In this document: piece by piece, positions 24,561 to 35,302 of the stretch
Layout of the letters: the number at the start of each line of letters is the position of its first letter
Position numbering within the stretch: position 1 is the stretch's first letter
Origin: Margaritispora aquatica
Lineage: Eukaryota > Ascomycota > Leotiomycetes > Helotiales > Discinellaceae
Reading direction: 5' to 3'
Length of the DNA stretch: 64,000 nt
Assembly: GCA_007644065.1 (NCBI GenBank)
Contig: VJWN01000009.1
Span: forward strand, 744,001-808,000
Program-made: the position numbers and the translations under genes
The notes under the pieces: generated by a model
What the model saw: the letters and a program-made list of their open reading frames with translations, nothing else
The model's database searches: none
What the model was told of the DNA's origin: nothing

Positions 24561-25318
24561 GGTTTTATCGAAATGATGTCTTTTCTTTGACTTGAGAATG
24601 TTCAGTGCTAGAAAGGAGGTCGAAGTCTATATACTTCTGTTCGTCAAACTTTAAAACCGCAAACTCCTTCTAAATCCGAAGGTGTGTCTCTCCATCAAGA
24701 TTCTTTGAAATCATCCACAGATGTTGTGACTCACGCTCTAGGCAACCATGATCGCAAAATAACTTCATTTTATCACATTTCATCCTTGGGTATGATGTTT
24801 GATTGTGCAATTTGTGTTGATGTTTCGATCATGATATCAATACTCGATGCACGGAGCTACTCCATCCACAGTTGCACTCGGGATGGTTATCTCAACACGC
24901 CCCGGCGTCTTACATAGGAATGTATCCAATGATGGTTCTGATTTTTCGGATCAGTAAATGCTAGATGAGTTGTCTTAGGCGTCTTGTGAAGCCATCCGCT
25001 CCTGGCTCATCATGAAGTAGACAAATTTTCTGCGCCAAGGCCTTGGTTCATTCGTGCAATATATGTCCCTCCATGGCTTGAGCCAGCATCATATGTACTG
25101 CCCAGCGAGATAGAGGCCTGATGGTATCGCATGAAGCAGCAGCGACGAAGCAAGAAATTTTTGGGAGGGGTAGAACGGGAAGGGTTGCAACCATGAAAGC
25201 AAAATTGGAGAAGAGCGGCTTGAACGCTGGGAGGGCAGTCATTTCTGAATGTGATTTCGTCAAGACAGAAGACCTTCTGCTTTCCTTAAAAGCCGTTATC
25301 AAAAACGCAAGCAAATAT
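24561..25318. other. intergenic, no supported gene
   Basis: About 750 bases upstream of the SDR gene. Overlapping frames on both strands at 25048-25354 have no recognisable product. Confidence 0.55.
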
Positions 25319-26905
25319 TCACGGATCGTGGTTTTGATAGGGCCATATCCGTGAGTAAAGAACTTTCTGTGACTCTGATTCTGCCATGTCGAAGAACAGC
25401 TCCATAACAGTATGATTGATACGCATAGTCTGCTTGTACATTTCTCGACGTATCATTGCACCCAATGGGATTAGATTATCATCGTGAAGTTTGTGCAAAA
25501 CTTCCCCAAGACCTTCAAGAAGCTCCAGTTCCTCCTTGTGAAGCTCTAGCTCATGCTGGGTAAATTTTATAGGACAGGGTAAGGTGGCTGATACGCTTTC
25601 CTTCCATTGAGCAGCCATCTGCATCCAGGCGTGACGAAAAGAAAACATGTCGTTCCTACTCCAGGCACCACAGAGCAAAGACGTTGGCTCAATCAGGAAT
25701 GAGCGATTGTGGAGATTGATTGTTGCCCATCATTGCTCAGTCTTGGACTTGCTAAGGTTTTGATAATGACTGAGAAGATCGACAGCCCGGTGTGAGTCTA
25801 CTCTTGTATTGGACTTTACTAATTCGGCGTCCAATTGTTCTTCCAATATTTCATCAAGAGAGGTACGGTGGACCGGGGTAAGCATACACGGGATACTCTG
25901 CTGAAAGAAAGGCTCAGATGCCGAAGCTGACTGCCAGTCGATGATGTAAATTATTTTTTCGTGTCTGGATCAACGAATATATTATCGAGGTGTAGATCTG
26001 GTTGTGAGAGCGTTGTTCGAAATGGGCCAGGTGATAGGTATGGCACGATTTGAAGATACCGATTTAGTAGTGAAATGTAGTCATCAGTAGATTCTGAAGT
26101 TTCAATTGATCTGTAAGGATTGATTTGAGGCTTCACGTAAGCCGTTGCCCACCGTGTTTCGTTCATTTCCATGTCCCTCATGTAGGATAGAGGAGTGCTC
26201 CCTAATAAGATTAGCGAAATACAGATCTCGATTTGGTTTAATACCCTACATGGACCTCGGTCTAGCTTCATCGTAACTCTTTCGCTTTCCCACATTTTTG
26301 CTTCAGTCAAGGGCCCAAATGCAAATTCATCTGTGAGTGAAGAGCAGAGCTGCATAGAGGTGCCATCAGTAGATTTTGACTTGGCTTCCAAGTCATAAGC
26401 TGGAAGTCCTTTCTCTATCAGATCTTTCTTAAAGTAGATGTAACCGTGTCTGCGAAACGAAACAGATGTAAGTTTAGTTTCAAACCCAACGAGCTGAGTT
26501 ATGAGATCGATTTGGGATTCTGTTTCCCAGTGATACCAAAGCTTGCCTAGTGGTTTGCCTTTTGCTTTCTCCTCGATAATGTACTCGGCACCCACTGGAT
26601 TGTCTGAGTTCAAACAAAATGCGTAGATGCGTGGGATGGGTAGGCCCAAAGTTGTACGTAACTACATCACAACGGTCAGAACTTGCTCACCAAGACCAGC
26701 ATGAGGAATTACGGACGATGTGCCCTGTAGCAACCTCAGATGCAGTGGTATAAAAAGCCAGGCCAGTGTTGGGATTAGGAATCTTTGCAAGAACCTCTGC
26801 CCCGTTATCCATGCTCATCAAAAATGCCTTGTTATATTGACCTTCAGAGCATTTGACTAGCTTGACACCTCCGCTTCTGAAACATCTTCCTCTGTGACAC
26901 GCGAT
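25319..26905 (-). pseudogene. relic of an APH-type (AIM9-like) kinase
   Basis: The minus strand reads like a fungal aminoglycoside-phosphotransferase-family protein: EGQYNKAFLMSMDNGAEVLA and TASEVATGHIVR (ATP-binding lobe), NPVGAEYIIEEKAKGKPLG, MKLDRGPW restored across an intact intron (26249-26202), QPDLHLDNIFVDPDT (catalytic loop), IIDWQSASASEPFF (metal-binding DxD/W region) and a C-terminus ending WPYQN. Damage: one A lost from an A run near 25950 shifts the frame right after the catalytic loop; TGA at 25732-25730 stands where relatives have Arg before WATINLHNR; the splice phase near 26650 does not close; the HxDxxxxN loop has Gln for His. The 5' end before about 26905 cannot be followed. 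The TGA fits CGA-to-TGA mutation. Confidence 0.75.
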
Positions 26906-28014
26906 GAGCCAACATCTTCTTGCATCTCGATTTGAATCTGCTTACCCAGACCGTCATCTCTTTGCTTGCGGAAGACAGGCATAAACATTGAATTCATCTG
27001 TCGGCGAGAGGCTTGCTCTTGACTAGCCGGAGTCCATAGCTTCGAATGGTCTTCCGGATGGAGCAGGATCTGAGGAGACTGTGATTACGAGAGGGAAACT
27101 TCATTGTAACAACTTCGCGGCATTACGATCGCAAAGCAGAAAGACAGAGATCAGAAGATCGTGATCTCAAGGTCAGACTATGTCGTGTGGGAGTGTTTTT
27201 TATCATGACAATAATTTGTACAGGCAGGCATGACAAACGAAGTGAGGAAGCGAGGGAATCGTGTAGTCATCTCAGCCTATGTCTAGACACCAGCTTGCCA
27301 ATTTGAAGGGTTCTGATAAAGGAGACTTTTTGCTATAATAATCTTCACAGAATACTTACAACCCTTCCCTCTAATTGATGTATTTACTAACAGTCACGTG
27401 GATCCTTGGAGTTCTCCCAAGGATATTGTAATCTTGGTCTCTATGACTATCCGTAGCACTTCCAAGTTCCTGTCCTACAGAGGAAGTATAATATATAAGA
27501 TTGATATCCTTCCAACAATGTCCACAAAAAACCGACCCTTATCCACCACACGAAAAAGCAAACGAAAAAGCAACCGAAAAAGCAACACAGCCAACCGTTG
27601 CCACCCGGCCGAGCCCATTCACAATATTAATGCTAAACAAACATCACAAAATCATGCAGCTTTCGAGGGGTGCATCATGAAATGAAGCTTATGCACCCAA
27701 AAAGCAAAGCAAAAACATCACAACAAGGACCACTTTCTGGTTCATGCGGCACCTCCACCACCACTATCTACAACCTCCACAATGACCAGATCGGGAAGAC
27801 CGGACTATCATGTCTTACATCGGGACGCGCATCCTTTCACTAAAAATAGGGGAACGACGACCAGCATGAGATTTCGAGAATTTGAACTCAGGTCGTGTGC
27901 TTTCATTTTCCTCCCCATGCCATGCCTTCAATACCGAACTTCGATGCAACAACTGAAGGTATCGAGACTCTCAGGTAAGTGCTACGAGATGAACGTTTGG
28001 TACGTGACATATGG
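26906..28014. other. intergenic, possible 5' UTR exon of the next gene
   Basis: About 1.1 kb. A good splice donor (CAG/GTAAGT) at 27974 lies just before the DUF21 gene and could belong to a leader exon; the open frame before it (27782 onward) has no domain. A short tandem AAAAGCAACCGAAAAAGCAAC-like repeat is visible near 27550-27585. Confidence 0.5.
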
Positions 28015-29184
28015 ATGAGTGCTGATTATAACAGTCTGATCAGCCGGGAAGCTCTGTCCAGGATCGATGTCTCCCCGGCTGTGGTTGAAAAGACCTCGGA
28101 AGTGCTGTTCTACGTTATCAATGGCGTACTATCGGTAGTGCTTGTAGTGATGGGTGGTTTGTTCGCTGGTCTAACTTTGGCGTGAGTGGTTGCTGTGTCT
28201 TTTCTTCTCATGGCAAAATCTGACCAATGCACCAGGTTCATGGGGCAGGACCAAGTCTACCTGCAAGTTATTGCGGAATCTGGAAGCTTTGAAGATCGTG
28301 AAAATGCCAGGAAAGTTCTGAGTGTACTCCAGCGTGGCAAGCATTGGGTTTTGGTATCATTGCTGCTTGGAAATGTAATTGTGAATGAGACGTTGCCTAT
28401 CGTCTTGAACCAGCAGATCCAAGGAGGGTGGTTCGCCGTTTTGTTTTCAACAACTTTGATAGTCATTTTCGGTGAAGTGATACCTCAGAGTCTGTGTGCT
28501 AAGCATGGATTGAAAATTGGAGCGTGGTCAGCGGGGTAAGCTTGTTCATTTCCTTAGCCAGAGACTCCCTAACGAGATAATAGATATGTGAAATGGGTCA
28601 TGTTTCTGCTCTTCCCGATAGCATATCCAGTAGCCAGATTGCTAGATCGCCTATTGGGAGCAAGTCAAGGCGTCTTCTTTGACCGGAGTGGTCTTAAAAC
28701 TCTTATCATGCTCCATGAGCGTCTACACTTTTCATCTGACAGGCTGCAGAGAGAAGAAGTCACAGTCATAGCAGCTGTACTAGATATGGAGAGGAAACTA
28801 GTATCGTCCATCATGACGCCGATGTCGAAACTTTTCACTCTTAGTGTTGACAAAACGTTGGACGATATCACGCGATACAACATTCTCAACTCTGGCTTCA
28901 GCGGGATCCCAGTCCATATGGCGGACCATCCAACGAGCTTCATGGGAATACTACCCGTAAAATGTCTAGTTGCACTGGGAGTGGAAGAGCAAGTCAGGAT
29001 TGGGATGCTTACTCTTGATCCTTTCTTGGTTGTCAGGCCGGATGTCAGCTGTCATGAAATTCTGCATATTTTCCGTGACAGGAGTGTCCAGATGGTTTTA
29101 GTGACTGAGCGTGGAGTGGCCAATGGTGAACCATTGGGGATAGTCACAGCGAGAGATATCATGAGTGAGTTGATAGGAGAGTAA
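28015..29184 (+). CDS. DUF21-CBS (CNNM/Mam3-like) membrane protein
   Basis: Predicted vacuolar or endomembrane protein linked in yeast (Mam3) to metal homeostasis. Exons 28015-28181, 28236-28535 and about 28584-29184; introns GTGAGT...CACCAG and GTAAGC...AATAG; 355 aa. The N-terminal DUF21 region has hydrophobic helices ([57 protein letters not shown]) and the signature FAGLTLA and [10 protein letters not shown] cytosolic pair of CBS segments follows ([12 protein letters not shown]... and [16 protein letters not shown]). The protein stops right after the second CBS segment; many relatives continue with a long tail, so this is a short form. The ATG at 28015 gives a plausible luminal N-terminus; an overlapping ATG at 28011 is out of frame. 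Confidence 0.85.
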
Positions 29185-29590
29185 GTTTGGAGCATCCCAT
29201 GCGTCGAATTATGCTGATATAAATTTAGTACAACAGAGTATAAAGAGACGGAGTAGAATGAATGGAGGCGACCGATATTTTATAAGTCTTGTTCACATCC
29301 TGGCTTTGATTGAAATTTCAGCATTTAAGGGAGGCGTTCGTTTTAGCTCAATTTTGGGTAGGCGCTCATGGGGGCGTAAACTGCCTGTTCTTAGCGCTTT
29401 TGTCAAGGGGTCGTCGATATAGATGGCTTATTAGTGAGTATCCAGATTCATGTTGCTATAGCGTTAAAAGCTCTTCAAATATATTCGTTTAAGTATATTC
29501 TCTTGTTGATGCCTAGGGTATCGTCTCCTCGGTCACACGTGACTACATACCCCGCCAAAATGCCTCTCGCTGACACGATCTTGAGCCTGG
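29185..29590. other. intergenic, nothing recognised
   Basis: About 400 bases between two plus-strand genes. No coding or RNA feature seen. Confidence 0.6.
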
Positions 29591-31768
29591 ATGCATAACT
29601 GCTATTGGGAGCAAGACTACCACTCCGTTTCTAAGGCCACATTGTGGTGGTTAACCGGTGAGATGAAAGATGGCGATGTTAAATTGTGTGAAAGATGCTC
29701 AAATATCGACTGCGCAGAAATCATTTCGATGAGCAAAGAAAAAGAAACATCGAATTTCTCACTTGGTATAGGCACTGTAGTTTCCGATCTAGGCCCTATA
29801 TCTAAGTGGAACCGCAAGACTTGTGAGCTCTGCGCAGTACTGTTTGCATCTATCCCACGAGCGGGTCGCGAGCAGCCTACTGACGACTATTCCTTGCGTT
29901 TCCAATATGCAGAAGATAGACGACTGGGTATATATTACCCTATCTTGAAAGCTTTGTCACCAGAAACAACGATTCTGAAGCTTGATAGGTCAGACCCCAA
30001 GGCATATCTTACCCACTCGCCGTTTCTCGTTCTCCAGCGAGCCGAGGATCAAACTGGAATTCAAATACTGAAGAAAGACTCTATTGATTACTCTCATCTC
30101 CGGAACTGGTTACACATCTGTCGAGAGATGCATACAAATACTTGCAGTGCTGCCACCGAGGTAGCAGTATCTTCTTTGAAATTGATCGATTGCAGAACGA
30201 GGACAGTGATACGAGCTGATCCAACGAGCCCTAAGCCATACGTGACGCTAAGCTACGTCTGCGGCACAATCAACGATCCTCCTCATGCACCAGACAAGCT
30301 TCCAGTTCCAGCGCCTAAGACGATTGAGGATGCTATCCTAGTGACCCTCAATCTCAACCTGCAATATCTCTGGGTGGATCGCTACTGTATTGATCAACAA
30401 AATCTCCTCAACAAACTCGCACAAATTCAGCAGATGAACCTGATCTACAGCACCTCAGAAGTGACTCTGATCGCTGCAGCAGGCAAGGATGCCTACTACG
30501 GTCTACCAGGAGTCAGCTCATGTCTCAGAATTGAGCATCCACGTGCCATTTTCAACGGATATCAAATAGCTTCCACACTTCAGCCCATAGGACCAGTCTA
30601 CGGCGATCTGGATAATTCGCATTGGTCGACGCGAGCATGGTGTTATCAAGAAGCGCTGCTCTCCAAGCGCCGTCTGATCTTCACAGATGAGCAGATCTAT
30701 TACGAATGTCATGGCATGAGCTGCTGCGAAGTTCTTGATCTCCCTTACCGCGAGATGCATCAAGCAGACGGACAGAGCTTTCGTGAAGAGTATCGATATT
30801 TCAGTACTCGCGAAGTAGGCAAGTTCACAGCGGGCGTAGGACGAAGACCGCATCTGCTATTCAAGCGGATAGAAGAGTACACGATGAAAAATATCTCATT
30901 CCAGTCTGATCGCTTGAACGCATTTCTTGGCATCTTGAGTAGATTCGAGATGGAGCTGAAGAGCTCGAGACATCTTTGGGGCCAACCCATGATTCCGGAG
31001 CAGGATTTTGAAGGGTATTTGGCCAATGCGTCTGAGTATGCGCTGTCGAGAGCGCGGGTATGGTTTGGGCTGGCTAGTTTCGTTGATGGGCTGACGTGGG
31101 ATATGAATGGTGTTGGTGGAAGGGAAAAGGACAGACCGAGTTGGTCGTGGACTGGGTGGCCGCATGCTGTGAGATATAATTTTATCTTCAGCTCTGTTGA
31201 GAAGGGTGGGGGTTTTCCCGATGTTACTATTGGATTTGAGATTGAAAATGGGATAATTTTGGATTGGGATAGCCTTCAAAGTTGGTACTCGGTTACAGCA
31301 AATGCGTCTCAACTGTGTCGCGTGCTTCATATCACGGCGTTCACTCTTGACATTCGCTTGATAGAGTACGAGGACGCTGGACGATTCTTTGAGCTAGATC
31401 TCAAAGACGGAGGGTACATTGAGTGGGCGGTGTTTTCCGCATCTGATAAAGATTCCCTTCACACCTCGTCATGGTTACTGCGCGATGATCTTCCAAGCAC
31501 TACAAACTTTCAAGCTTTGATGATAGCAAGGAACTCCTTCGATGGAGCACCAGACTTGGTGTTTCTGATGATAGTTACTGATGTTGATGGAGCGACGGAG
31601 AGGGTTGGTGGTGGTTGGTTGAGTACGGAGGCTATGCTTTGTAACGCTAATGGTGATGAGATACACTTTGAAGAGCATGGTGAGTGGATCAGTGGACTCA
31701 AAGCGAAGCATGGAATTGGGTGGTGGAGAAGTTTGGTTGGTGAGATGAGAAGTCATAAAATATTGTAG
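29591..31768 (+). CDS. HET-domain protein (heterokaryon incompatibility type)
   Basis: Intronless frame of 725 codons. Two cysteine pairs near the N-terminus (CERC...C, CELC) are common in this family. The HET domain lies at about residues 215-390: YVTLSYVCG, then LWVDRYCIDQ, then STSEVTLIAAAG and GLPGVS, and WSTRAWCYQEALLSKRRLIF. The first block is usually YVALSYVWG; here the Trp is Cys (TGC), an unusual change at a highly conserved site. The C-terminal 330 residues are typical variable sequence of HET proteins with RPSWSWTGW. Such proteins can trigger cell death on non-self fusion; whether this one is active is unknown. The start is the first in-frame ATG. Confidence 0.88.
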   Translation: MHNCYWEQDYHSVSKATLWWLTGEMKDGDVKLCERCSNIDCAEIISMSKEKETSNFSLGIGTVVSDLGPISKWNRKTCELCAVLFASIPRAGREQPTDDYSLRFQYAEDRRLGIYYPILKALSPETTILKLDRSDPKAYLTHSPFLVLQRAEDQTGIQILKKDSIDYSHLRNWLHICREMHTNTCSAATEVAVSSLKLIDCRTRTVIRADPTSPKPYVTLSYVCGTINDPPHAPDKLPVPAPKTIEDAILVTLNLNLQYLWVDRYCIDQQNLLNKLAQIQQMNLIYSTSEVTLIAAAGKDAYYGLPGVSSCLRIEHPRAIFNGYQIASTLQPIGPVYGDLDNSHWSTRAWCYQEALLSKRRLIFTDEQIYYECHGMSCCEVLDLPYREMHQADGQSFREEYRYFSTREVGKFTAGVGRRPHLLFKRIEEYTMKNISFQSDRLNAFLGILSRFEMELKSSRHLWGQPMIPEQDFEGYLANASEYALSRARVWFGLASFVDGLTWDMNGVGGREKDRPSWSWTGWPHAVRYNFIFSSVEKGGGFPDVTIGFEIENGIILDWDSLQSWYSVTANASQLCRVLHITAFTLDIRLIEYEDAGRFFELDLKDGGYIEWAVFSASDKDSLHTSSWLLRDDLPSTTNFQALMIARNSFDGAPDLVFLMIVTDVDGATERVGGGWLSTEAMLCNANGDEIHFEEHGEWISGLKAKHGIGWWRSLVGEMRSHKIL

Positions 31769-32530
31769 AGAGATGTGGTTGTAACCAATATATTTGCTAT
31801 GAAGACAAGCCAGAAGGATCTTTCACTGAATAAATAACTTCGAGATTATTGTATGATTTGACTGAGCAAGACGCATGATATAATGCCTGAAGGACGCAGA
31901 TTGCAAAAAAGTTAAGAGGTAGTATAGTATCGCATGATACATAAGCGAGCTTTGCCTTATTATACGGATAACCTTCTATAATACAGTTTCTGCCAAACTA
32001 AACGTGAGATCATTCCTCACAGTAATGATAGCATAAGTCCAGAAGTGGCAGAATAAGGTGTCGATGTTCGCTATTCGGATGTGTGTTGGATTGACTTACA
32101 CGTGTCGGCAACCAATACTGGATAGACAGCGAGGAGAGATGCACCTGGGATTCGTGGATTGTACTGATGAGTGATGATATTCGTATGAAGTTGAACGATT
32201 TCAATCGTTGAGGATTCGAATCACATTGAAATATAGTAATGCAGATCTCAAATCGAGTGCGAGGACTGGTGCTCCCGTAGCGGATCATCCTCATGCATGC
32301 AGTAGTGCTGACCCCGCCAACCGCCCCCACCTTCCTCGTTGCGACCACGCTGACAGTCTGACATCAACCTACAGTTGTAGGTTTGAGGAAATAGGTAAAA
32401 GAATAGCCTCTGGCAAGTGTTACAGGACTTTTATAATCTCCATATCAATCACACACGATTGAAGAGACAAAACATCAAAGGAAGACTCCACGCCAATCTC
32501 CAAGCCACATTTACTTGAGATTTATCAGCC
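31769..32530. other. intergenic, no supported gene
   Basis: About 760 bases including the HET gene 3' end and the dioxygenase promoter. AT-rich, with no repeat or RNA gene seen. Confidence 0.6.
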
Positions 32531-33660
32531 ATGGGATCTCGAGGAAAAGGAGAGTCTTCAGGAAAGGATCAGATACCTATCGTCGACTTCAAACCATGGG
32601 TTGACAAGGAATCATCAGAAATACGCCTGAAAGTGGCAAAAGAGCTTGTCGAAGCCTGTCACGACACCGGTTTTGTCTACATCCGCAATCACGGGATATC
32701 CGAAGCGACACTTGCAGAAGCGTTCTCCTGGAGCAAGAAGTTCTTTGATCTGAAAGAGGAAGAGAAAGCTTTAGCTGCACATCCACCAGGATCGGACATC
32801 TTTCGAGGTTATTCGTGTGTTGGACATGAAACTGTACCTCCACACGAGGAGGATAAGCTGGAGGGAGTGATGGATCACAATGTGAGCAGACAACGCCTTT
32901 GGTTGAAATTGTCTAATAAGTGCCACAGGAAAGCTACGGAATAGGAAGCGATAACAACACCGAGCAGCCAAATATCTGGATCTCAGAGTCAACCTTACCA
33001 GGCTTCGAAGCCTTCGTCAAGAACTTCTACACAGAATGCTGGGAGACTTCCCGTCACGTTCTTCGCGCGCTGGCGCTCGGATTAGGTCTAGACGACGAGA
33101 CTACACTTCTTAAACACCATAGCGAGCGAGAAAATGAGATCAGCTTCCGGCATTATCCACCTGTTAGCGAGAGCAAGATCCAAAGTGGAGAGCTGGACAG
33201 ACTTGGGGCGCACACAGACTTCGATTCGTTCACGCTCCTTTTCCAAGATAGCTTTGGAGGACTGAAGGTCAAGCATCCTACAACAAAAGTCTGGATTGAT
33301 GCACCTCCAGTTGAAGGTGCTTTGGTGATGAACATTGGTGATGTACTGTCAAGGTGGAGCAATGGTAATGCAATTTTCGCTACGGGAAGTTGGTATTTGC
33401 TAACTTTAATTCTAGATTACCTTGTCTCAACCATCCATCGGGTTCATCTTCCAGCCTCCGAGAGTAGCTACAATGCAGAGGGAACCGAGCGCAAGACCAA
33501 AGATCGATATTCAATTCCATATTTTGTGGCCCCGAAAGCAGACACGCCTCTAGACTCCCTCGCTGTCTGCTGCACAGAAGACAAGCCGAATAAGTACAAA
33601 GGATTGCTTTTCAGCGATTTGTATGCCGAGAAAGTCGCTGGATATTTCAAGAAAGAGTGA
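32531..33660 (+). CDS. 2-oxoglutarate/Fe(II)-dependent dioxygenase (isopenicillin N synthase-like)
   Basis: Soluble non-heme iron oxygenase. Exons 32531-32881, 32929-33364 and 33416-33660; product 343 aa, normal for the family. The N-terminal DIOX_N-type region has IPIVDF and CHDTGFVYIRNHGI. The jelly-roll core carries the iron ligands His and Asp in GAHTDFDSFTLL, the distal His in STIHRV, and the 2-oxoglutarate-binding RxS in RYSIPYF. The second intron is 51 nt and stays open if read through, so a naive frame hides it; splicing restores the WSND segment expected before STIHRV. Substrate is unknown; plant-hormone-like, alkaloid and amino-acid oxidases share this fold. Confidence 0.9.
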
Positions 33661-34771
33661 GAGAGTTGGGAGCGCTATTCTTTGGAGCACTGACTGATTT
33701 TTACCAATGGTGGAGTGTGATCGTAAATTTGACATCTTACAACTTTTTGCGAGTCACTTTTAAACTTTGAGTCATGTTTTCAATACCGAATTGCAGTTCT
33801 ATTATATCTTGCTTTCTATATTTAGTTTCATGGCTCTGGTTCTATAATTTACCTACCTGCAAAACACGAGTAATTCCACTTTGATAGTTGATTATAGATT
33901 ACGACTCTACTGCTTAGATGACTAGCACCATCAACCCAGTTGAATTTCCGGAAGCAATGAGCGGTGCAACATAGTTGAGAGATTTATGAAAGTGCAGCCT
34001 TTCAACCCTAAATACTCGCAATTGTCGTACTTCGAACGATGGAAATAGTTTTGAGATTAGGGATCAATTCAAGCGCCCTTTCCCCCCCCAACCTGTTGCT
34101 TCTCTATCTCTCTCTTTAATTTCTGACAGCCCCAATATCCATACAAAAGTCGACTCGCTATTCTTCTTTGGTTGTGAGGACAGCATATCACCAGTCGATG
34201 CCGAAATATTGCAGTTCTTGGATTTAGAAGTCCTCCATCTTATGCACACCATAATAAGGCTCCTCATATGATGGGCACAAAGAAGTTCAACTTAGCACCG
34301 AGTAGTAAGTAAGAGATACATATTATTAAGAGAGACTCTAAGTTGGATAATAATAAGAAATAACATAAACCTACGTCGTCAGCGCCAGACAGCCTTCCTC
34401 GCCAATGCATATCACTTCCACCCTAGCCTCCTCTGTATGTTGTAGTGTGCCACGCTTCCAATGTGTGGATTCGCTGGATCACTAGGACGAAACTGATCAT
34501 TGCTCACAACGGTTCAGTAGCATTCGGCGTAGTTGCCCCAGAAAAGCGACCTGCACTGGCGGCGAAGATGGCCTAGTTAAATTCGTGAATATAGCAGCCC
34601 ATTCACGAAAAAGATACTTCAGTTGATATCTGTCCCTTCACAAACTGCCTACCTAGTCCAACAAACCCCTCTCGTCCTCCGCGGCTATTTGACAAAAGTT
34701 TTCCTTGGGAACATACACACACCCACAGAATCAACAGGTGCTTGAGATTCTGGTCAATATTGCTTGTAACA
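33661..34771. other. intergenic, probably partly transposon-derived
   Basis: About 1.1 kb. No gene. The last part may be more of the Ty3/gypsy relic described next, but it is too mutated to read. A perfect 9 bp inverted repeat (TTCGTGAAT / ATTCACGAA) lies near 34583-34610. Confidence 0.45.
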
Positions 34772-34990
34772 TTAGGAACGAAGTCCAGGATGTCTACTGC
34801 GTTTCACCCGTAGACAGATGGACAAACAGAGCGACTGAACCAAACTATGGAGGGATGCCTCCGCTGCTATGTTAACTACCAACAATACAATTGGGTAGGA
34901 CTACTACCTATGGCGTAGTTTGTATATATCAGCGCAGTAAGAACCACGATGCTACAGCACTACTTGGGGATCACTGCTGTCTACGTATAG
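34772..34990 (+). mobile_element. Ty3/gypsy retrotransposon relic (integrase fragment)
   Basis: About 70 codons on the plus strand read as the end of a Ty3/gypsy integrase core: [45 protein letters not shown]. Two stops interrupt it, TAG at 34811-34813 (relatives have Gln: HPQTDGQTER) and TAG at 34916-34918 (relatives have Gln: LAQFAYNS). Both are CAG-to-TAG, the RIP hallmark. No long terminal repeats or polymerase regions could be traced, so this is a small remnant. Confidence 0.75.
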
Positions 34991-35302
34991 GAACATGTAT
35001 AAGGCCAAGGGTGAAATATAAGAAATAAGCGACTAGAGCTAAGGATATAAAAAGTTTAAAGAGAAAAGAAGTTGCTCTCGTCTCCTATCCGTATCTTATA
35101 TGGTTCCTCTCAGTCTAAGCGAAAGGGGATCCCGATATCTCTAAATTTTGCTACCCCTTTTCCTATCTAGCTATTTGGAAGGAAGGCACTAGGTCATTTC
35201 ACACGTCAAGCATTAGAACCAAATACAATTTTGAATAGATTATATTCCCAATGCATGCAAACTTCTAATTGACTTTCTACTCTAATGCCACACATCTTTG
35301 AA
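34991..35302. other. intergenic remnant DNA
   Basis: About 300 bases after the integrase scrap, AT-rich, ending at the stop codon of the GH55 gene. May be further retroelement remnant; nothing readable. Confidence 0.45.

Noticed and set aside
25048..25354. overlapping frames on both strands beyond the APH relic
   Set aside because: No similarity to the kinase family and no splice link to it.
23732..33660. SDR, dioxygenase and nearby P450s as one biosynthetic gene cluster
   Set aside because: No core synthase (PKS, NRPS, terpene cyclase) in the window and the genes are separated by unrelated loci.
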